Assembly: GCA_937138475.1 (NCBI GenBank)
Contig: CAKZPD010000026.1
Coordinates: 1-38,758, forward strand
DNA from: an uncultured Sulfitobacter sp.
GTDB lineage: Bacteria > Pseudomonadota > Alphaproteobacteria > Rhodobacterales > Rhodobacteraceae
Direction: 5' to 3'
DNA: 38,758 bases
This document shows positions 1-6,786 of this stretch, in pieces. A program made the position numbers and the translations under genes. Each line of letters begins with the position of its first letter. Position 1 is the stretch's first letter. The notes beneath the pieces are model-generated. The model worked only from the letters and a program-made list of their open reading frames with translations, made no database searches and had not been told where the DNA came from.

Positions 1-16
1 CTTCCTGTGCCCATAG

Positions 17-1396
17 TTCGTCTCCTTTGCTGCACATTATGCTATCAAAGGAGCGGTACCAAACCGCGACAGGTCCATACGGCGCGAGTTTCAAACACGA
101 GGCGCGCGGATCGAATGCCTGAACTTCAAGCTCGACGACACGCCCGAGGGCAAGTTTGTCGAAACGATCTTCGCCGCCCAAGGCGAACTCGAACGCGAGC
201 AGAACCGCCGTCAGACCGTTCAAAAGATGCAAGCCCGCGTAGAGAAGGGCTATTGGGTTTTCCATGCACCTGTCGGCTACAAATACGCGTCGGATCGTAT
301 TCATGGGAAACTGCTTGTTCGGGATGAACCCGTCGCATCCGTCGTGGCAGAAGCCCTGGAGGGCTTCGCCAACGGGCGATTTCGCTCTCAGGGTGAGGTG
401 AAGCGGTTCTTGGAATCCAAACCTGACTTCCCGAAGGATTTACCCAATGGCGAAATTCGCTTCTGGAAAGTGACGAAGCTGCTGACGCGTCCAACGTACG
501 CGGGCTATGTGGAAGCACCCAAATGGGGAATATCTCTGCGCAAGGGGCATCATGAGCCACTTGTCAGCTTCGAAACGCATAATCGTGTTCTGGAGAATCT
601 GGAGCAAGGGGCGCGTCCTGCCGCCCGCAAGGACGTAAACGAGGATTTCCCGTTGCGTGGCTTTGTTGTGTGCGACGACTGCGGAAAGCCCATGACGGCC
701 TGTTGGTCGAAGGGCTGCCGCAAGCACTACCCTTATTATCTGTGCGACACGCGCGGCTGCGAGTCCGCCAGACGATCGATCCCGCGCGCGAAGATTGAGG
801 ACGGCTTCGGAGAAATATTGAGAAGCCTCCAACCAACGCGGCAGCTCTTTGGACTGGTAAAGGCCATGTTCAAGGATGCCTGGGACATGCGACTGGAAGA
901 AGCGCACCACACAAAAGATTCGATTACGCGGCAGATGAAAGATGTTGAGAAGCAGATTGAGAATCTGCTCGACCATATCCTCGACGCTTCGAGCCCGTCG
1001 GTCGTTGCGGCCTACGAAGGTCGTATCGCCAAGCTGGAGCGCGAGAAGATTGTTCTGAGTGAGCGGGCAGGTCAAATCGTGCCGCCAAAGGGTAGGTTCG
1101 AAGAGTTTATCGAACTATCCTTGGAATTCCTGTCAAGGCCTTGGAATATATACGAAAATGGCAACCTTGCACTAAAGCAAACAGTGGTGAGATTGGCCTT
1201 TACTGAGCCCCTGCGATACTCCCGAAAAAGCGGTTATCGAACTATCGAAACTGCCTTTCCCTTCAAGGTGTTAGCAGGATTTGACAGTCAAAAAAGTGAG
1301 ATGGTGCGGTCGGAGAGACTCGAACTCTCACGGGTGTTACCCCACAGCGACCTCAACGCTGCGCGTCTACCATTCCGCCACGACCGCACGCCGTGA
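17..1396 (+). pseudogene. Large serine recombinase, N-terminal catalytic domain missing
   Basis: The frame is open from 17, just after an in-frame TAG at 14-16, to a TGA at 1394-1396; the first in-frame ATG is at 227. From about 83 the translation looks like a large serine recombinase: an end-of-resolvase segment (CLNFKLDDTPEGKF, then GELEREQNRRQ), the Recombinase domain (about 233-640), a zinc ribbon with paired cysteines (CDDCGKP, later YLCDTRGC, about 667-765) and a basic coiled coil (about 900-1080). The resolvase domain with the catalytic serine is absent and no plausible start precedes the homologous part, so the gene is probably a 5'-truncated remnant, or was cut by the edge plus an assembly fault. 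The last 31 residues (MVRSERLELSR onward) are decoded from antisense of tRNA-Leu, which suggests insertion at that tRNA. The 3' part is visibly more AT-rich than the following genes, as expected for mobile DNA. Confidence 0.8.
1302..1387 (-). tRNA. tRNA-Leu (anticodon GAG)
   Basis: The minus strand folds as a class II tRNA. A 7-bp acceptor stem pairs GCGGTCG (1381-1387) with CGACCGC (1306-1312), followed by discriminator A and an encoded CCA (1302-1304). The anticodon stem is CAGCG/CGCTG with loop TTGAGGT, giving anticodon GAG, which reads CUC and CUU leucine codons. The long variable arm (TGGGGTAACACCCGT) and the T arm (GAGAGTTCGAGTCTCTC) fit tRNA-Leu. Its 3' end faces the recombinase gene, whose frame crosses it on the opposite strand, so this tRNA is the likely attachment site of the element to the left. 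Confidence 0.95.
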
Positions 1397-1582
1397 TGTA
1401 TCGGTCTCTTAACGCGGGGGTATCGGCTTGTGAAGAGCCATTTTGCCAAAATGCGCGCGCGACATGAAATTCTCGCGCCGGGGGCCGCAGGGCTGGGCGC
1501 AGGCTTGACCTGCCGGGCGCCCGGCCCCACAAGCAAGGCGGCGGGCCGCCGATCAATTCGGCCGCGCCGGGCCGGCCGCCAC

Positions 1583-1616
1583 AAGACGGGGACCACATCA
1601 AGACGGGGAACACAGA
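1583..1616 (+). repeat. 17-bp tandem duplication in the lipB leader
   Basis: AAGACGGGGACCACATC (1583-1599) is followed directly by AAGACGGGGAACACAGA (1600-1616). The second copy holds the ribosome site and the A of the lipB start codon. A short slippage duplication is the simplest explanation. Confidence 0.7.
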
Positions 1617-2311
1617 TGCAAGGGCCAATGGTTGACTGGATCACTTCGGATGGGCTGACTGACTATCGGCAAGCAGAAGAATGGATGGAAATCCGCGCCG
1701 GCCAAATCGCCCTTGGCCAGGCACCCGAGTGCATTTGGCTGGTCGAGCATCCGCCGCTTTATACCGCCGGCACCAGCGCCCGCCCCAGTGATCTGACCGA
1801 TCCAGACCGCTTTGAGGTCTTTGAGACGCGGCGCGGCGGGCAATATACTTACCACGGGCCGGGGCAGCGCGTCGCTTATGTTTTGCTGGATGTCGGGGCG
1901 CGCGGACGCGACGTGCGCGCCTTTGTTCAACAGCTGGAAACCTGGGTCATTGCCGCATTGGCGCAGTTCAACGTCACCGGCCACATCCGCGAAGGGCGCG
2001 TCGGTGTCTGGGTCGAGCGCCCCGACAAGCCCGCCCCCACCGGCCACCAGCACGCCGAGGACAAGATCGCCGCCATCGGCATCCGCCTGCGCAAATGGAT
2101 CAGCTTTCACGGGCTGTCCATCAACGTTGAGCCTGAGTTGGAGCATTTTTCCGGGATTGTTCCTTGCGGAATCACCCAGCACGGCGTCACCAGCCTTGTC
2201 GATCTGGGCCTGCCGGTCACCTTGGCCGATGTTGATATCGCCCTGCGCCATAGCTTTGAACAGGTTTTTGACAGCCCGACGCGCATCGCCCCCCAACCAA
2301 ACAGCGGATAG
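1616..2311 (+). CDS. lipB: Octanoyl-[acyl-carrier-protein]:protein N-octanoyltransferase LipB
   Basis: LipB moves the octanoyl group from acyl-carrier protein to the lipoyl domains of 2-oxoacid dehydrogenases and GcvH, the first step of lipoate synthesis in the cytoplasm. The 231-residue product has the family marks: the substrate-pocket segment [11 protein letters not shown], the catalytic lysine region [14 protein letters not shown], and the catalytic cysteine in [16 protein letters not shown] chose ATG 1616 (MQGPMVDW), which has a G-rich ribosome site (GACGGGGA) 5-12 bases upstream; the frame is open further back to 1430 but that part is low-complexity GC-rich sequence with no LipB similarity. 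ATG 1628 is a possible alternative. It stands alone, between the tRNA-Leu and ctaD, on the same strand as ctaD but 154 bases away. Confidence 0.95.
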   Translation: MQGPMVDWITSDGLTDYRQAEEWMEIRAGQIALGQAPECIWLVEHPPLYTAGTSARPSDLTDPDRFEVFETRRGGQYTYHGPGQRVAYVLLDVGARGRDVRAFVQQLETWVIAALAQFNVTGHIREGRVGVWVERPDKPAPTGHQHAEDKIAAIGIRLRKWISFHGLSINVEPELEHFSGIVPCGITQHGVTSLVDLGLPVTLADVDIALRHSFEQVFDSPTRIAPQPNSG

Positions 2312-2367
2312 AGCGCCCAAATCAAGGGGATGCGTCAAAATATCTGCCTCTGCGGCAAATACGATCA

Positions 2368-2383
2368 TTGCCCCGCAGGGCAA
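2368..2383 (+). other. Leader hairpin between lipB and ctaD
   Basis: TTGCCC-CGCA-GGGCAA is a perfect 6-bp stem with a 4-base loop. No T-run follows, so it is not a standard terminator. A second small stem (AAAGG-GTCAT-CCTTT, 2418-2432) lies nearer ctaD. Either could shape the ctaD 5' untranslated region; function unknown. Confidence 0.35.
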
Positions 2384-2465
2384 GTCGCACTAAAACCCCG
2401 GACAGACGAAGCGGCGCAAAGGGTCATCCTTTGGGCTGTGCAACTTTTAAATCAGGAGGCACCGC

Positions 2466-4139
2466 ATGGCAGACGCAGCCATCCACGGGCACGACCATCA
2501 CGATGAGCGCAGCTTTTTCACGCGCTGGTTCATGTCGACCAACCACAAAGACATTGGTATTCTTTACCTGATCGTCTCGGCCCTTGTGGGTTTCGTGTCG
2601 GTCGCATTCACCGTTTACATGCGCCTTGAGCTGATGGACCCCGGTGTTCAATACATGTGTATGGAAGGGGCGCGCTTTGTTGCGGATGCGTCGGCCACCT
2701 GCACCCCCAACGGCCACCTTTGGAACGTGTTGATCACCGCCCACGGCATCCTGATGATGTTCTTTGTGGTCATTCCGGCCCTGTTCGGCGGGTTTGGCAA
2801 CTATTTCATGCCGCTGCAAATCGGCGCGCCCGATATGGCGTTTCCACGGATGAACAACCTGTCGTTCTGGCTCTATGTGGCCGGCACGACGCTGGCGGTG
2901 TGTTCGGTTCTGGCACCGGGCGGCAATGATCAGCTTGGGTCGGGCGTGGGCTGGGTTCTGTATCCGCCTCTCTCGACCAACGAAGGCGGGTTCTCGATGG
3001 ATCTGGCGATCTTTGCTGTGCACGTCTCAGGCGCATCGTCGATCCTGGGCGCGATCAACATGATCACCACCTTCCTGAACATGCGCGCCCCTGGCATGAC
3101 CCTTTTCAAAGTGCCGCTGTTCTCTTGGTCGATCTTTGTCACAAGCTGGCTGATCCTGCTGTCCCTGCCGGTTCTGGCGGGCGCGATCACCATGCTGCTG
3201 ATGGACCGCAACTTTGGCTTTACCTTCTTTGATGCGGCAGGCGGCGGCGACCCGATCCTGTATCAGCACATCTTGTGGTTCTTTGGCCACCCAGAGGTGT
3301 ATATCATCATCCTGCCCGGCTTTGGCATCATCAGCCACGTCATCGCCACCTTTGCCCGCAAGCCGGTCTTTGGATATCTGCCCATGGTCTGGGCGATCAT
3401 CGCAATCGGCGCGCTGGGCTTTGTGGTCTGGGCGCACCACATGTATACCGTCGGCATGTCCCTAAGCCAGCAGTCCTATTTCATGCTGGCCACCATGGTC
3501 ATCGCGGTGCCAACAGGCGTCAAGGTCTTTAGCTGGATCGCCACCATGTGGGGCGGATCGGTCGAATTCAAAACGCCGATGCTTTGGGCCTTTGGCTTTT
3601 TGTTCCTGTTCACCGTTGGCGGTGTAACCGGTATCGTTCTGAGCCAGGCCGCCGTTGACCGCTATTACCACGACACCTACTATGTTGTGGCGCACTTCCA
3701 CTATGTCATGAGCCTCGGCGCTGTCTTTGCCATCTTTGCCGGTATTTACTTTTACCTGCCCAAGATGTCCGGACGCATGTATCCCGAATGGGCCGGCAAG
3801 CTGCATTTCTGGGCGATGTTCATCGGGGCCAACCTGACGTTCTTCCCGCAGCACTTCCTGGGCCGTCAGGGCATGCCGCGTCGCTATATCGACTATCCTG
3901 ATGCCTTTGCCTATTGGAACGAATGGTCCAGCATCGGTGCGTTCCTGTCTTTTGCGTCCTTCATCTTCTTCATCGGCGTCATTGTATGGACGCTGGTATG
4001 GGGCCGGGAATCGCGCGCGGCGAACCCCTGGAACGAATACGCCGACACGCTGGAATGGACCCTGCCATCCCCCCCGCCCGAGCACACGTTCGAGCAGCTT
4101 CCAAAACAGGAAGACTGGGACAAGGCGCCAAGCCACTAA
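2466..4139 (+). CDS. ctaD: Cytochrome c oxidase subunit I, aa3 type
   Basis: This is the catalytic subunit of the inner-membrane aa3 oxidase, which passes electrons to oxygen at heme a3-CuB and pumps protons. The 557-residue protein has 12 membrane segments and all key residues: heme a ligand H93, CuB ligands H275, H324 and H325, the cross-linked Y279 in HPEVY, E277, D123 at the D-channel mouth, K353 of the K-channel (PTGVKVFSW), and H410/H412 in VAHFHYVM. Each is 9 lower than the Rhodobacter sphaeroides number, so no internal gap is expected. The start has a strong ribosome site (AGGAGG, 2454-2459). No subunit II, III or heme assembly genes are adjacent, as is known for ctaD in Rhodobacter. 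A clear terminator follows the stop codon. Confidence 0.98.
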   Translation: MADAAIHGHDHHDERSFFTRWFMSTNHKDIGILYLIVSALVGFVSVAFTVYMRLELMDPGVQYMCMEGARFVADASATCTPNGHLWNVLITAHGILMMFFVVIPALFGGFGNYFMPLQIGAPDMAFPRMNNLSFWLYVAGTTLAVCSVLAPGGNDQLGSGVGWVLYPPLSTNEGGFSMDLAIFAVHVSGASSILGAINMITTFLNMRAPGMTLFKVPLFSWSIFVTSWLILLSLPVLAGAITMLLMDRNFGFTFFDAAGGGDPILYQHILWFFGHPEVYIIILPGFGIISHVIATFARKPVFGYLPMVWAIIAIGALGFVVWAHHMYTVGMSLSQQSYFMLATMVIAVPTGVKVFSWIATMWGGSVEFKTPMLWAFGFLFLFTVGGVTGIVLSQAAVDRYYHDTYYVVAHFHYVMSLGAVFAIFAGIYFYLPKMSGRMYPEWAGKLHFWAMFIGANLTFFPQHFLGRQGMPRRYIDYPDAFAYWNEWSSIGAFLSFASFIFFIGVIVWTLVWGRESRAANPWNEYADTLEWTLPSPPPEHTFEQLPKQEDWDKAPSH

Positions 4140-4166
4140 GGCCGCTGATGGTCTGAACGAAACACG

Positions 4167-4204
4167 CGCCTGTCCGGTTTTCCACCGGGCAGGCGTTTTC
4201 TTTT
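4167..4204 (+). terminator. Rho-independent terminator of ctaD
   Basis: CGCCTGTCCGGT (4167-4178) pairs with ACCGGGCAGGCG (4184-4195) over 12 bp with a single G-U, across a 5-base loop, followed by TTTTCTTTT. It lies 28 bases after the ctaD stop codon and is the best intrinsic terminator in the window. Confidence 0.93.
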
Positions 4205-4312
4205 GGCCCAGCGCAAACCTGCGTGCCGCCCCCGTTCGGTGGCAACACCGGGCCGGCCTGATGGGTTCCGGGCGCCATGGGCAGCGCCAACATAAAGATG
4301 AAAGGCCCCGAT

Positions 4313-4798
4313 ATGCCTTACCAGTGGCGCAACGATGCGCCTGAACACACCCAAATCCTGCAACTGTGGCCGCATCAGTCGCTGCCCCGCCGCGGCATGG
4401 CCGGATTTATTTTGGTAACTTTCGGGTTTTTGCTGATCCCGGCGCTGGCCTTTTTGGGATCGGTGATCCTGTGGGCCCTGTTGCCGTTCTTGATGCTGGC
4501 GCTTTGGGGGATGTATCGGGCGATCAATGCCAATTACCGCGCCCGCATGATCCAGGAGGTTCTAACAGTGGGCGGCGATCGGGTGCACCTGATCCGGCGG
4601 GCACCGGGACAGCCGGACGCCGAATGGGACTGCAACAGTTATTGGGCGCAGGTTCTCAAATATGATCAGGGCGGGCCGGTGCCGTTTTATATCACCTTGA
4701 AAGGCAACGGCCGCGAGGTCGAGATCGGCGCATTCCTGAGCGAGGATGAGCGGGTCGCGCTCTATGAAGAGCTGCGGCAGGCCCTAGCCCGCGCTTAG
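4313..4798 (+). CDS. DUF2244 family integral membrane protein
   Basis: A 161-residue protein with two hydrophobic helices close together (about residues 28-68, FILVTFGFLLIPALAFLGS and ILWALLPFLMLALW) and a soluble C-terminal part with a conserved WDCNSYWAQV stretch. This layout is that of DUF2244 proteins, a proteobacterial family of unproven function often found near cytochrome oxidase genes; here it follows ctaD, though the ctaD terminator separates them. I prefer ATG 4313 (MPYQWRND), preceded by GAAAGG; an in-frame ATG at 4277 would add 12 poorly conserved residues. Its 3' end overlaps the convergent yqeY-like gene by 15 bases. A role in oxidase assembly or activity is inference from context only. 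Confidence 0.8.
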   Translation: MPYQWRNDAPEHTQILQLWPHQSLPRRGMAGFILVTFGFLLIPALAFLGSVILWALLPFLMLALWGMYRAINANYRARMIQEVLTVGGDRVHLIRRAPGQPDAEWDCNSYWAQVLKYDQGGPVPFYITLKGNGREVEIGAFLSEDERVALYEELRQALARA

Positions 4799-5248
4799 CC
4801 GATCCTTGATCATCGGTCCGACGCTGCCGAAATCCATCTGGCCGGTGTATTTCCCCTTGAGCACAGCCATAACCTTGCCCATGTCGCGAATGCTTTGGGC
4901 GCCGACCTCGGTGATGGCGGCCTCGATCGCCTGAACCGATTCGTCCGGCGAAAGCTGCGCAGGCAGAAATTCCTCGATGATGACAATTTCATCCCGTTCG
5001 CGTTCGGCCAGGTCCAGACGCCCGCCTTCCTCATAGGCGCGGGCGCTTTCCATCCGTTGCTTGGCCATCTTGCCCAGAATCGCCAAGACGTCCGCCTCGG
5101 CGACGCCATCGTCATTGCCCTCGGCGCGGGCGGCGATGTCTTTGTCTTTGATCGCCGCATTGATAAGGCGCAGTGTCGAAAGCCGTCCGGCAGCCTTGTC
5201 TTTCATCGCTTGCTTCAGCGCCGCTTGAATTGAGGCACGCAATTCCAT
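4784..5248 (-). CDS. GatB/YqeY domain protein
   Basis: A 154-residue YqeY-family protein. The family resembles the C-terminal tRNA-binding tail domain of the GatB amidotransferase subunit, but its own biochemical role is unsettled. Seen here: the N-terminal helical part with the typical MKDKAAGRLSTLRLI stretch, and the C-terminal part (DMGKVMAVLKGKYTGQMDFG) that matches the end of the GatB tail. The start at 5248 (MELRASIQ) has a good AAGGA site upstream; the frame extends to 5347 without a better start. It is divergent from carA, sharing a 242-base upstream region, a neighbour pair common in Rhodobacterales, and overlaps the DUF2244 gene tail to tail. Confidence 0.92.
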   Translation of the reverse strand: MELRASIQAALKQAMKDKAAGRLSTLRLINAAIKDKDIAARAEGNDDGVAEADVLAILGKMAKQRMESARAYEEGGRLDLAERERDEIVIIEEFLPAQLSPDESVQAIEAAITEVGAQSIRDMGKVMAVLKGKYTGQMDFGSVGPMIKDRLSAG

Positions 5249-5442
5249 GACATATTCCTTTGGATCAGGCCCAGACAACCGGGCAGGTTCAAGGCGCGCA
5301 CCATACCCAAGTCGCGCCGGCGCAGCAACCGCCCAATCAATCCGCATATCCGCCGCTTCTATGGCGGTGTCGGCCCTTGACCCGAAGGGGGTGCGCGTCT
5401 AGTTATCGCCAGATTTTGCGCCCGCGCTGCATCTTCGACGCC

Positions 5443-5473
5443 TGTTGACCAGACCCATGTTGACCAGACCCCA
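5443..5473 (+). repeat. 15-bp tandem repeat in the carA leader
   Basis: TGTTGACCAGACCCA (5443-5457) is followed by TGTTGACCAGACCCCA (5458-5473), then a partial third unit GTTGAA. It ends shortly before the carA ribosome site. Each unit contains TTGACC, so one might serve as a -35 box, but I see no matching -10 element. Confidence 0.6.
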
Positions 5474-5490
5474 GTTGAAAGGACACACCC

Positions 5491-6651
5491 ATGTCGATCC
5501 CAACGCCCGACCGCCCAACCGCCTGCCTTGCGCTTGCCGATGGGACGCTGTTTTATGGCCATGGGTTTGGCGCCGCAGGCGAAACTGTGGCCGAGCTGTG
5601 CTTTAACACCGCCATGACCGGCTATCAGGAGATCATGACCGATCCATCCTATGCCGGTCAGGTCGTCACCTTTACCTTTCCACACATCGGCAATGTCGGC
5701 GTAACCCCCCAGGACGACGAAGCCGCAGAGCCGGTGGCCGCAGGCATGATCGTGAAATGGATGCCAACGACGCCATCCAACTGGCGCGCTGCGCAGGACT
5801 TGGATGCCTGGCTGATCAGCCGCGGCCGTATCGCCATGGGCGGGGTCGATACCCGGCGCCTGACCCGCGCCATCCGCCAGGCAGGTGCGCCGCATGTGGC
5901 CCTGGCCCATAATCCAGACGGCAATTTCGACACACAGGCCCTGGTCGCAAAAGCGCGCGGTTTTGCCGGGCTTGAGGGGATGGACCTGGCCAAGACCGTC
6001 ACCTGTGCCCAATCTTATCGCTGGAATGAAATGCGCTGGGCCTGGCCCGATGGATTTGCCCCCCAGACACAGGCCAAGCACAAGGTCGTTGCCGTTGATT
6101 ACGGTGCCAAACGCAATATCCTGCGTTGTCTGGCCAGCGCCGGTTGCGATGTCACCGTCCTGCCCGCCAGTGCCACCTTTGACGATGTGATGGCCCACAA
6201 CCCCGACGGCGTGTTTCTGTCCAATGGGCCGGGTGATCCGGCGGCGACAGGCGTTTATGCTGTGCCAATGATCAAGGATGTTCTGGCCAAAACCAACTTG
6301 CCGGTCTTTGGCATTTGCCTGGGCCACCAGATGCTGGCGCTGGCGCTGGGCGCTCAGACGATCAAGATGAACCACGGCCACCATGGCGCCAACCATCCGG
6401 TCAAGGATCACGACACCGGCAAGGTGGAAATCACCTCGATGAACCATGGGTTTGCCGTCGATGCACAGACCCTGCCCGACGGGGTGATCGAAACGCATAC
6501 ATCGCTTTTTGATGGCTCCAACTGTGGTATTCGCATGGATGGCCGCCCGGTTTGGTCGGTGCAACACCACCCCGAGGCCAGCCCGGGGCCGCAAGACAGC
6601 TATTACCTGTTTGAACGCTTTGCCGCCGCGATGGCGGAGCAGGCGGCCTAA
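5491..6651 (+). CDS. carA: Carbamoyl-phosphate synthase small (glutaminase) subunit
   Basis: CarA releases ammonia from glutamine and channels it to CarB, which makes carbamoyl phosphate for pyrimidine and arginine synthesis. The 386-residue product has the usual two parts: an N-terminal CPSase small-chain domain (about 1-150, with NTAMTGYQE and TFPHIGNVG) and a class I glutamine amidotransferase domain. The catalytic triad is visible: C276 in VFGICLGHQ, H360 and E362 in QHHPEASPGP. ATG 5491 has a GAAAGGA site 7-13 bases upstream. carB is not in the window, which is usual for alphaproteobacteria where the two genes are often apart. The 135 bases after the stop codon hold two TGACCTGCC copies and the CtrA-like site of the next gene. 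Confidence 0.97.
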   Translation: MSIPTPDRPTACLALADGTLFYGHGFGAAGETVAELCFNTAMTGYQEIMTDPSYAGQVVTFTFPHIGNVGVTPQDDEAAEPVAAGMIVKWMPTTPSNWRAAQDLDAWLISRGRIAMGGVDTRRLTRAIRQAGAPHVALAHNPDGNFDTQALVAKARGFAGLEGMDLAKTVTCAQSYRWNEMRWAWPDGFAPQTQAKHKVVAVDYGAKRNILRCLASAGCDVTVLPASATFDDVMAHNPDGVFLSNGPGDPAATGVYAVPMIKDVLAKTNLPVFGICLGHQMLALALGAQTIKMNHGHHGANHPVKDHDTGKVEITSMNHGFAVDAQTLPDGVIETHTSLFDGSNCGIRMDGRPVWSVQHHPEASPGPQDSYYLFERFAAAMAEQAA

Positions 6652-6723
6652 GCCCCCCTGACCCGGCCCTGACCTGCCATGACCTGCCTTGGCCGGCGGC
6701 AACGCCCGCGCACGGCTGCGAAA

Positions 6724-6738
6724 TTAGCGGATCGTTAA
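6724..6738 (+). promoter_or_regulatory. CtrA-like box upstream of the MshEN glycosyltransferase
   Basis: TTAG-CGGATCG-TTAA matches the CtrA consensus TTAA-N7-TTAA at 7 of 8 fixed positions. It lies 48 bases before the start codon at 6787, a promoter-like distance. It shares GATCG-TTAA with the perfect site at 19930-19944. Confidence 0.45.
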
Positions 6739-6786
6739 CTCTGTTCTGACAGCTTGCCTCGCAACTTATCGTTGCAAGGCAACTCA

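Noticed and set aside
1430..1615. 62-codon N-terminal extension of lipB
   Set aside because: Arg/Gly/Ala-rich, no similarity to LipB, and a good ribosome site precedes ATG 1616.
5359..6702. 447-codon minus-strand open frame opposite carA
   Set aside because: It mirrors the real carA gene; open antisense frames are common in GC-rich DNA. Its translation has no domain I recognise, and it includes the tandem-repeat tail.
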